DNA from: a virus
Virus record (IMG/VR): IMGVR_UViG_3300032116_000353
Location: 1 to 47,197 of that record
DNA: 47,197 bases
Reading direction: 5' to 3' (one strand)
Made by a program: the position numbers and the translations under genes. Position 1 is the stretch's first letter. Every line of letters starts with the position of its first letter. The notes under the pieces were generated by a model. The model saw nothing but the letters and a program-made list of their open reading frames with translations. It searched no databases and was not told where the DNA came from. Below, piece after piece: positions 15,728 through 22,367 of the stretch.

Positions 15728-17590
15728 CTATACTCCTCCGTGTGTGTTTGATAGTCCTTGTACATCAGCCCTAGCAACAGTCAAATCTCCAAAATCTGTA
15801 CCATTACCTGTAGTTGCTATTGTAACGTATTCCATTGCATTTGAATACCCCGATTCTCCTCCAGCAAACACTGCTCGTATTTTAGAACCTGCTGCGCCTC
15901 TTCCAACTAAAGAAGATATTAAAGTACCAAAATTTGTAGTATTTCCTGTTGTTGCTATAGTTAGATACTCTACGACTGTTCTATCTCCACCAGTGGCTTG
16001 ACCTAAATGTATAACGCCTCTCGTATCGCTAGACGTAGCACATGCTTCTTGAATTGTTCCATTTGCAGAGTCACCAAAGTCTGTGGCATTTCCTGTGGAT
16101 GCAATTGTTACGTAGTCAATAGTATTTCCATTTCCAGCAAAAACAGCACGAGTTGGAGAAGCAAGAGATGCGGGATTAGTTCTTCCAACCGTTAAATCAC
16201 CAAAATCAACGGCATTACCAATCGTTGCTATTGTAAAGTAGTCAATGACATTGGAACTACTGGCGCCTCCTGCAAAAAGGCAACGAGTATCATTGGCAGT
16301 TGCTCTAGGGCCTTCTCCCCCTCTACTTACGCTAGTGTTTCCAAATGAAATAGCATTTCCTTTTGAAGAAAAAGTAATGTAGTTTACAGAGGCACCCATG
16401 TTATACCCAGCACCAATTAAACCACGAGTTTTTCCTCCTCCTGCACCGCCATCAGAACCTGAAGTAGTTAAATCTCCCCAATCTACTGCGTTACCAAGAC
16501 ATTGAATGTCTACATAATCAATTACGTTGTTATTACTTCCAGCCCATCCTTGACCAAACACACCAAGTCCTTGGGTAGACTCTGTAAGTGCACCATTACT
16601 ATTTATAAACTGCAATTGTTCTCTGTCAATTCCACCATGAGCATTAGAGAGTGCAGATGACCCATATCTTGCAACTGTTAAATCACCAAAATCTACTGCG
16701 TTGCCAGTGGTATCAATAGTTACATAATCAATAGTGTTAGTGACTGCTCCACCTCCCCAAAGTCCACGGGTAGAGTTAGACGTAGAACCTAGTTCATGTC
16801 TAGCAACTGTCAAATCACCAAAGTCTGTGGCATTTCCTGTCGAGGCGATTGTTACATAATCTATAGTGTTTACGACGGGGGTATCCCTGTTACCTCCACC
16901 AAACAACGCTCTTGTAGGAGAAGAACATCCAGCAAGACTGAATCTTCCTTGAGTTAAATTTCCAAAATTAGTAGCATTTCCAGTAGAAGCAATAGTTACG
17001 TATTCTATTTTAAGTAGTGCTGATGGATTATATGGTGGACCTCCACCTGCCCACAGTCCTCGTGTGGTAGATGAACAAGATGCCATATCTGAAATTGAAG
17101 CACTCAAATCACCAAAGTCTGCGGCATTTCCTGTTGTTGCAATTGTAAAGTAGTCAATTGTATTGGTTTGTGCGTTTGAACCAGTTCTTCCACCACCAAT
17201 TATCCCACGAGTTTCACTACCGCATCCAAACATGCGTGCTCTACTAACGGTTAAATCACCAAAAGAAATGCCGTTTCCAGTGGAAGCAATAGTTATGTAT
17301 TGAGAAGCAGCCAAATATGTGCTAGCAGAAGTTCCTCCTCCAGCAAATAGTCCTCTAACACTAGAAGCACATGTTCCTGGCATATAGCGAACTGCTGACA
17401 AATCGCCAAAATCTATGGCATTACCTGCCGAAGAAATGGCTACATAATCAATTACATTTTGAGTAACATCACTGCTGTTATTTCCGCCACCCCAAATACC
17501 TCTACCAGAAGCCACATTTGTTAACCAGGAAACATTAGTTACATTTACGTCGTAACCATCATCGCCTGTCTTGACACTACTTACCGTCAT
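15728..17590 (-). CDS. 12-repeat beta-propeller-like tail fibre protein B
   Basis: The product has 620 residues with the same architecture as protein A: six cores like IDYVTIASTGNATDFGDLTV, a divider SNAHGGIDREQ, six more diverged cores and a terminal SNTHGGV. The second half is the more degenerate, for example VNYITFSSKGNAISFGN. Blade tips read (S/A)(S/P)TRGxxxGGG. AAAGGAC precedes the ATG. It is clearly a paralog of the 612-residue protein, so the pair probably arose by duplication. A receptor-recognition role is inferred from the repeats and the location. Confidence 0.7.
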   Translation of the reverse strand: MTVSSVKTGDDGYDVNVTNVSWLTNVASGRGIWGGGNNSSDVTQNVIDYVAISSAGNAIDFGDLSAVRYMPGTCASSVRGLFAGGGTSASTYLAASQYITIASTGNGISFGDLTVSRARMFGCGSETRGIIGGGRTGSNAQTNTIDYFTIATTGNAADFGDLSASISDMASCSSTTRGLWAGGGPPYNPSALLKIEYVTIASTGNATNFGNLTQGRFSLAGCSSPTRALFGGGNRDTPVVNTIDYVTIASTGNATDFGDLTVARHELGSTSNSTRGLWGGGAVTNTIDYVTIDTTGNAVDFGDLTVARYGSSALSNAHGGIDREQLQFINSNGALTESTQGLGVFGQGWAGSNNNVIDYVDIQCLGNAVDWGDLTTSGSDGGAGGGKTRGLIGAGYNMGASVNYITFSSKGNAISFGNTSVSRGGEGPRATANDTRCLFAGGASSSNVIDYFTIATIGNAVDFGDLTVGRTNPASLASPTRAVFAGNGNTIDYVTIASTGNATDFGDSANGTIQEACATSSDTRGVIHLGQATGGDRTVVEYLTIATTGNTTNFGTLISSLVGRGAAGSKIRAVFAGGESGYSNAMEYVTIATTGNGTDFGDLTVARADVQGLSNTHGGV

Positions 17591-17608
17591 TTGGTAGGTC
17601 CTTTAAGA

Positions 17609-17938
17609 CTAGGAGATTTCAGAACCGTATGCGTGGAATACTAGATTTGCTGTTGATGCGTATACAGTGATTACATCAGTGGCATCTAGCGTGATACCGA
17701 CTGTGATGATTGTCGTATCGTTGGCGCCAACAGTTACGTCGTACGCAAGATAGTGCACGTTAGCAAGTGTTGCACCTGCTGGACGCACTGCAATGCGGAA
17801 TGCCGCATCTGAGGCCGCTAAGTTAGCAATCGAGATGCTAGAGACTACGGCATCTGTAGCCGATGGGACTGTATACAGCGAAGTTGCTGTTGTTGCTGAT
17901 GGGTTTGATTGACCCAAGACTTTATATGCTGTTGGCAT
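17609..17938 (-). CDS. 109-aa beta-sandwich virion protein
   Basis: The product begins MPTAYKVLGQSNPSATTATS, with VSSISIANLAASDAAFRIAV, VGANDTTIITVGITLDATDV and a terminal HAYGSEIS. The layout Y-x-V-L-G-Q, L-Y-T-V-P, S-x-I-x-I-A-N, R-I-A-V-R-P-A-G and G-S-E-I-S is one I recall from small structural proteins of tailed phages. It is probably a decoration or fibre-base protein. GAAGGAG precedes the ATG. As the first minus-strand gene after the plus-strand cassette, it needs its own promoter or antisense read-through. Confidence 0.6.
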   Translation of the reverse strand: MPTAYKVLGQSNPSATTATSLYTVPSATDAVVSSISIANLAASDAAFRIAVRPAGATLANVHYLAYDVTVGANDTTIITVGITLDATDVITVYASTANLVFHAYGSEIS

Positions 17939-17988
17939 GCTGCTCCTTCAGGAAAAGGTAAGCCTAGGTTAATTGGTTCTAGACTGAT
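17939..17988. promoter_or_regulatory. Divergent 50-bp gap between structural operon and plus-strand cassette
   Basis: This is the only divergent junction in the window. Both the 109-residue structural gene and the four-gene cassette start from it, so two promoters are expected in or near these 50 bases. On the minus strand GAAGGAG serves the structural gene. On the plus strand I see only AGGTTAATT, and I cannot assign -35 and -10 boxes with confidence. Promoters may lie inside the flanking coding sequences. Confidence 0.3.
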
Positions 17989-19011
17989 ATGTGGGTTAAA
18001 GTGTACTCCATGAATCTGGTGCATAAATCGGTATCTCAGGGCGGAAAATTAGCGCCTCTTATAGTACCTCATAACCTGCCTGATAACACGGGAATTATGA
18101 ACCCATCCATCTTTATTGACGACGATGGGGATATCCTGGTCAATGTCAGGTGTGTTAATTACACCCTCTACATTTCTGAAGAAGATGAAAGATTCTTTAG
18201 TCCTTGGGGGCCGCTTACTTACTTGCATCCAGAAAAGGACCAGAGGCTGGTCACCTTTAACTATATGTGCCGCCTTGATAAGGACTTAAATCTAATTAAC
18301 TCTACTCAGGTAGAGATGCTCAATCTTCATAAGCCTATCTGGGAATTCCACGGACTTGAAGATGCCAGAGTCGTTAGATGGGATGGCGACCTGTACATGA
18401 TTGGTGTGCGCCGTGATACCACGCCTAATGGACAAGGTCGTATGGAATACTCCAAGATTGATTTAGATAAAGACAAGTGGACTGCTAAGGAAGTCTCACG
18501 CGTGCGCATGCCCGCGCCCGTGCACGAGAACACTTCCTACTGTGAAAAGAATTGGATGCCCATTCTTGATTTCCCATATCACTTTGTTAAGTGGGCAATG
18601 CCTACAGAAGTTGTGTGGTCTAATCCTGAAAAGCCAGAGACTGTTCAAGAGTTCACACGAGAGACACCTACATCTCCTAAAGACCAACGTGGTGGCTCAC
18701 ACATAATTCCTTGGGGCGATTACTACATCTGCCTTACACATGAAGTAGCGTTATGGCGCAACTACCTTAATCAGAAAGACTCAGTTTATAGACATCGCCT
18801 TATTGTTTGGGATAATGACTTTAACTTTTTAGGATTAAGTAAAGAGTTTGCATTTATGGATGTAAAGATTGAGTTTTGTACAGGAGCCGCAGTTAGAGAT
18901 AACAACCTACTTGTGAGTTTTTCTGTCGCTGATAATGCTGCATTTATTCTTGAGATTCCACGCCATGTAGTTAATGGCCTGATTACGGAGGCTCTCTCGT
19001 ATGTCGGTTAA
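17989..19011 (+). CDS. GH130-like glycosidase/phosphorylase-fold protein
   Basis: The product has 340 residues. It contains MNPSIFIDDDGDILVNVRCV, WEFHGLEDARVVRWDGDLYM, GVRRD, CEKNWMPI, RGGSHIIPWGDYYICLTHE and FCTGAAV. The order N-P-S, a G-x-E-D-x-R strand, a double Arg-Asp and late H-E resembles five-bladed propellers of the GH130/GH43 type that act on oligosaccharides, often as phosphorylases. Catalytic competence cannot be judged by eye. It heads a plus-strand cassette with TPR-like, methyltransferase and glycosyltransferase genes, which supports a glycan role. The second in-frame ATG at 18010 is an alternative start; neither has a strong ribosome site. Confidence 0.6.
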   Translation: MWVKVYSMNLVHKSVSQGGKLAPLIVPHNLPDNTGIMNPSIFIDDDGDILVNVRCVNYTLYISEEDERFFSPWGPLTYLHPEKDQRLVTFNYMCRLDKDLNLINSTQVEMLNLHKPIWEFHGLEDARVVRWDGDLYMIGVRRDTTPNGQGRMEYSKIDLDKDKWTAKEVSRVRMPAPVHENTSYCEKNWMPILDFPYHFVKWAMPTEVVWSNPEKPETVQEFTRETPTSPKDQRGGSHIIPWGDYYICLTHEVALWRNYLNQKDSVYRHRLIVWDNDFNFLGLSKEFAFMDVKIEFCTGAAVRDNNLLVSFSVADNAAFILEIPRHVVNGLITEALSYVG

Positions 19012-19564
19012 AGACCTTGCTATTGACCTTGCTTCTAATACACGAGATGCTAATAAAAACTTTGCATTAGCGGAAGAATATGAGAGGCTAAAACAGCATG
19101 CTTCTGCTGCTGGATTCTTTCTTAGGGCAGCAGATTTAGGATATAAGACCAATCCGTTATTAACTTATACGGCCCTGTTAAAGATGGCTCTCTGCTTCTC
19201 TAGACAGAACGATAGAACCGCTACCGTATTAACTACTTTGCATAATGCTATTGCTTTCATGCCTTCACGACCAGAGGCGTACTTCATTCTTTCACGATTC
19301 TATGAGCGCAACAAGGACTGGAATAAAGCCTATGCATTTGCCGAAATTGGTCTGCAATTTGCCATGGTTGCTAACCATTTACCTACGCCAGGTTATGTGG
19401 AATACAATGGTGTCTACTGCCTTATGTTTGAAAAGGCCGTTACAGGCTGGTGGATTGGTCGCAAAGACGAAAGTAGAGCAATCTTTCAAGACCTACTAGA
19501 TAATCACAAGATGTCTCCAGAGTATGTCTATGGATGCCTTAGTAACATGAAGTTGTTTGCATAA
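19001..19564 (+). CDS. TPR-like helical repeat protein
   Basis: The product has 187 residues of antiparallel helices. Segments such as FALAEEYERLKQHASAAGFF, PEAYFILSRFYERNKDWNKA and YAFAEIGLQFAMV fit tetratricopeptide-like repeats (small residue, aromatic, A-x-x-Y). It overlaps the preceding gene by 11 bases and ends on the base where the methyltransferase ATG begins, so the cassette is tightly coupled. TPR domains often accompany glycosyltransferases and scaffold them or bind their protein substrate. That role here is inference. Confidence 0.6.
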   Translation: MSVKDLAIDLASNTRDANKNFALAEEYERLKQHASAAGFFLRAADLGYKTNPLLTYTALLKMALCFSRQNDRTATVLTTLHNAIAFMPSRPEAYFILSRFYERNKDWNKAYAFAEIGLQFAMVANHLPTPGYVEYNGVYCLMFEKAVTGWWIGRKDESRAIFQDLLDNHKMSPEYVYGCLSNMKLFA

Positions 19565-20094
19565 TGTTTCCTAACTGGTTTAAAGATGTAGAAAAGTACT
19601 TTCGTCACGTTCCTAACGTGCCATTACGAGCCTTGCAGATTGGTACCTATACAGGTGATGCAACGGAGTGGTTACTTAAAAATCGAGAGATTGAACGCTT
19701 ACATGATGTAGATACTTGGGAAGGAAGCGAAGAGGCGGCCCATGAATCTATGGACTTTTCTTCAATAGAGTCTTATTACGATTCTAGATTTGATGACTTG
19801 CGATTAGTCAAGTGCAAGATGACTAGCGACCAGTTCTTTAGTGATAATAAAGAGACATTTAACTTCATCTACATAGATGGAGACCATACAGCGCTACAGA
19901 CCGCCCTAGATGGCCTCAATGCCTTTAAATGGCTAGAAACAGGTGGTGTGATGGCTTTTGATGACTATTTATGGAATTACAACGGCAATCCCTATTTAGA
20001 GCCTAAACGGGGCGTAGACGCCGTTTTAGAGGTATGTAAAGGCCAGTATGTATTGATTGAGTCTGGCTATCAGGTATGGATACAGAAATGCTAA
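19564..20094 (+). CDS. Class I SAM-dependent methyltransferase (Methyltransf_24-like)
   Basis: The product has 176 residues with motif I LRALQIGTYTGDATEWLL near residues 21-38, then an Asp/Trp after the next strand (DVDTWEG), FNFIYIDGDHTALQTALDGL and ETGGVMAFDDYLW. G-x-Y-x-G and Y-I-D-G-D-H with a following F-D-D are characteristic of small methyltransferases that modify sugars or secondary metabolites. It overlaps the next gene by 19 bases. In this cassette it would most simply methylate a glycan added by the adjacent glycosyltransferase; the substrate is inferred. Confidence 0.75.
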   Translation: MFPNWFKDVEKYFRHVPNVPLRALQIGTYTGDATEWLLKNREIERLHDVDTWEGSEEAAHESMDFSSIESYYDSRFDDLRLVKCKMTSDQFFSDNKETFNFIYIDGDHTALQTALDGLNAFKWLETGGVMAFDDYLWNYNGNPYLEPKRGVDAVLEVCKGQYVLIESGYQVWIQKC

Positions 20095-20828
20095 ATAACG
20101 CATGCTTTGAAGTCTTTCATACCGATACTGGAAATGAAATACGAAATAAATCTTACGAGGGCATTTTAAACCGTATGTCATTCTTGCCAAGACTTGGCTC
20201 ACCTACGATGTATCTAAATACTGCAGAAAAGGCAGAGAAGTTCATCAATGAAAATCCAGACTTCAAAGTAAACACGGTTGAAGATTACGCACAGCCTGGA
20301 GAGACTTTCCCACCTAGTTCAGGAGTAGTAGGAGTATGGGCAAGTAACTGGTTGGCATACAAAAAGTTCCTTGAAACAGATAAAGATGTATTGATTATCT
20401 TTGAAGACGACATAGTTGTAAGCGCAAATTTTGAACCCATAATGAATTTCTACATGCAGCAGTTAATGCCTACTTGGGATTTCTTTTCTTTCTTTGTACC
20501 AGACGACTCGCTATTTGCTTACAACGAAGAAGAGCACGACATCTATGAAGAGCACGTCTGTCGTTCATATCAACAATGGTCATGTGCAGGTTATGCAGTA
20601 AGTAAACGTGGGGCAGAAAAAGCGCTTAATGATGTAGCCACACGTGGCATCACAGCCCCTGTAGATTGGTATGTATTCAACTTTAGAATGAAGCAAGAAG
20701 AGAACCAGATGAAGTTTGCTACATACACTCTAAAGCCAAGAGTATATCGACCTATAAAATTCTTAATGCAGGCAGCAGTACATAGCCAAATTCACAACGG
20801 CAGTACTGAGTTGCTACATACCACCTAG
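20076..20828 (+). CDS. GT25-type glycosyltransferase
   Basis: The product has 250 residues. The core SSGVVGVWASNWLAYKKFLE, then VLIIFEDDIVVSANF with E-D-D near residues 110-112, and QQWSCAGYAVSKRGAEK with PVDWYVF, matches the LPS/collagen-type glycosyltransferase family 25: an S-x-x-x-G-x-x-x-S-x-x-x-A-(Y/W) helix, the E-D-D metal-binding loop and the G-Y-x-(I/V)-S segment. The family includes animal collagen galactosyltransferases and bacterial LPS enzymes. Its 3' end overlaps by 15 bases, convergently, the 3' end of a collagen-like fibre gene. The start could be 20076 or the in-frame ATG at 20088. The acceptor is unknown; the fibre is an attractive candidate. Confidence 0.75.
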   Translation: MDTEMLNNACFEVFHTDTGNEIRNKSYEGILNRMSFLPRLGSPTMYLNTAEKAEKFINENPDFKVNTVEDYAQPGETFPPSSGVVGVWASNWLAYKKFLETDKDVLIIFEDDIVVSANFEPIMNFYMQQLMPTWDFFSFFVPDDSLFAYNEEEHDIYEEHVCRSYQQWSCAGYAVSKRGAEKALNDVATRGITAPVDWYVFNFRMKQEENQMKFATYTLKPRVYRPIKFLMQAAVHSQIHNGSTELLHTT

Positions 20829-22085
20829 CATCAAGATATCTGGGATTGAGCCACCTGCTGCTGCAGTTCCTGTAGAACCCTGGACTCCACCAATTCCTTG
20901 CGCACCCTGAGTACCTTGGGTTCCAGTTCCAGTTGTACCTTGAGTACCCTGCGTGCCTTGTGCACCAGTCGTACCAAGAGTTCCCTGAACTCCTTGAGTA
21001 CCTTGAACTCCTTGAACTCCTTGAGCACCAACGGTTCCTTGAGTTCCTTGTGTACCGCCTGTACCTTGAACACCCTGTGTTCCCTGAGTTCCTTGTACGC
21101 CCTGTGAACCAACTGTGCCTTGAGCACCTATTGTTCCTTGAGTTCCCTGTGGTCCTGTAGGTCCTTGTACACCTAGGAAAGAAATAATAAAAGAGATAGT
21201 GTCATTGGTAGAAAAGTTTGTTGGAGAAGTTCCAGAACCAGTGTTAGATACTGGAATCTTTACATAACTATTTGTAACTACTGTTATCGCACCAGTGACA
21301 TCAAATGTTTGATAGGAAGTAGAGTCGGCTTTCTTTTGAATAGTAATCTTGTCGCCCTGTTTAATCACTGAATACAGAACGTCATTGTCATTACCAAGTT
21401 GGTCTAAATGACTTATGTACAAGAATGTAGCGCTAGTTTGTGTTGTATTGTTCCAACGCAAATTTCCACTTGATGGTTCTGAATCTGCTTGGCTAGCAGC
21501 GTCTGCTTTGTATTCAAAAATGCTTGAAGAAGAACCACTTTGACCAGCAAGACCTTGACTACCTTGAGCACCAATACTTCCTTGAGTTCCCTGTGCACCT
21601 GTAGTTCCTTGAGTTCCCTGTGTTCCTTGGACTCCTTGAGTTCCTTCGGTTCCTTGCGTTCCTTGAGAACCAATTACTCCCTGAGTTCCTTGAGTTCCTT
21701 GAATACCCTGTACTCCTTGAGAACCAACCGTTCCCTGGACTCCCTGTTGTCCTTCGGTTCCTTGTGTACCCTGAGTGCCTTGTGTTCCCTGTGTGCCTTG
21801 TGTTCCCTGTGTGCCTTGTGTTCCCTGAGCACCAGTTTCTCCAATAATTCCCTGGACTCCCTGGACTCCCTGAACACCTTGCGTACCTTGAACTCCCTGT
21901 ACACCCTGTGTTCCTTGAATACCTTGTAATCCGCCATAAGCGAGTGAGTTCCAAGCAGTAGAACCATTACCAACTTTTAATTTCCCAGTATCGGTTTCAA
22001 TACCAACTTCACCAGCGGCAAGTGTTGGATTATTATTACTCCAGTTGGTCGCTGTTCCACGACGTAACTTGATTGTAACTGCCAT
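20814..22085 (-). CDS. Collagen-like tail fibre with Mtd-like N-terminal domain
   Basis: The product has 423 residues. The N-terminus (TIKLRRGTATNWSNNNPTLA, then GEVGIETDTGKLKVGNG and WNSL) matches the small attachment domain found at the start of major tropism determinant and other fibre proteins. Two collagen-like blocks follow, about residues 52-182 and 304-405, built mostly of GTQ, GVQ, GAQ, GSQ and GIQ triplets with very little proline. Between them lies a beta-rich domain (about 185-303). It ends in a short Gly/Ala-rich tail. The protein should trimerise into a rod. Thr at position X in many triplets offers possible O-glycosylation sites. Confidence 0.75.
   Translation of the reverse strand: MAVTIKLRRGTATNWSNNNPTLAAGEVGIETDTGKLKVGNGSTAWNSLAYGGLQGIQGTQGVQGVQGTQGVQGVQGVQGIIGETGAQGTQGTQGTQGTQGTQGTQGTQGTEGQQGVQGTVGSQGVQGIQGTQGTQGVIGSQGTQGTEGTQGVQGTQGTQGTTGAQGTQGSIGAQGSQGLAGQSGSSSSIFEYKADAASQADSEPSSGNLRWNNTTQTSATFLYISHLDQLGNDNDVLYSVIKQGDKITIQKKADSTSYQTFDVTGAITVVTNSYVKIPVSNTGSGTSPTNFSTNDTISFIISFLGVQGPTGPQGTQGTIGAQGTVGSQGVQGTQGTQGVQGTGGTQGTQGTVGAQGVQGVQGTQGVQGTLGTTGAQGTQGTQGTTGTGTQGTQGAQGIGGVQGSTGTAAAGGSIPDILMLGGM
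20868..21175 (-). repeat. Collagen-like G-x-Q block, distal part of the 423-aa fibre
   Basis: Nine-base units encode Gly-X-Gln triplets (GTQ, GVQ, GAQ). The unit is repeated with synonymous variation in the Gly, Thr and Gln codons. The tract can expand or contract by recombination with the other three blocks. Boundaries are approximate. Confidence 0.75.
21540..21932 (-). repeat. Collagen-like G-x-Q block, proximal part of the 423-aa fibre
   Basis: About 43 Gly-X-Y triplets follow the N-terminal attachment domain, including an uninterrupted run of GTQ triplets near 21777-21829. GTE and GET punctuations occur. The nucleotide repeat (CCTTGTGTTCCCTGTGTG in the plus orientation) is nearly exact in one stretch near 21778-21820, a likely recombination or slippage point. 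Boundaries are approximate. Confidence 0.75.
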
Positions 22086-22366
22086 TAGAGGACTCCTCCA
22101 CCTTCATAAGAACTTGTGTATGTATCACTGCCACTTGCTTCATCTCCACCATCTGCTGTTGCAGTATAGGCATCGCTACCATCGGCTTCATCTCCACCTT
22201 CAATTATGTCAAATGAAGGTGTAGTAGCAATTTCTGTCCAAATAACTCCATCAAAAACATAAAGATTATGGTTATCTGGATTAAAGTACAGGTCCCCAGC
22301 ATAGCGACCTACTGGCTCCGTATTCGAAGCCAGTACGTTAATGGGAACTAGTGCTCTTTTGCTCAT
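22085..22366 (-). CDS. Short fibre adaptor-like protein with acidic repeats
   Basis: The product has 93 residues. The N-terminal half, PVGRYAGDLYFNPDNHNLYV then FDGVIWTEI, is the same small domain seen at the start of the 886-residue fibre (G-x-x-Y-F, L-x-x-(W/F)-x-G-x-x-W). The C-terminal half contains the repeat GGDEADGSDAYT / GGDEASGSDTYT twice. It lies between the two collagen-like fibre genes, overlapping the next start (TAATG) and one base after the previous stop. It may be a truncated fibre or a connector for the following fibre. Confidence 0.6.
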   Translation of the reverse strand: MSKRALVPINVLASNTEPVGRYAGDLYFNPDNHNLYVFDGVIWTEIATTPSFDIIEGGDEADGSDAYTATADGGDEASGSDTYTSSYEGGGVL

Positions 22367-22367
22367 A

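Noticed and set aside
18327-18687. Minus-strand frames inside the plus-strand GH130-like gene
   Set aside because: They overlap one another and the well-supported plus-strand gene, have no motifs and no ribosome sites.
21540-21954. Several long frames on both strands rich in Leu-Cys-Ser or Leu-Glu-Phe across the fibre genes
   Set aside because: They are alternative readings of the nine-base collagen repeat, which keeps every frame open. Their composition is repetitive and they lack ribosome sites.
20814-22085. Mtd-like N-terminal domain as a sign of a diversity-generating retroelement
   Set aside because: No reverse transcriptase, template repeat or C-type lectin variable region is visible in the window. 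The domain is shared by ordinary fibres.
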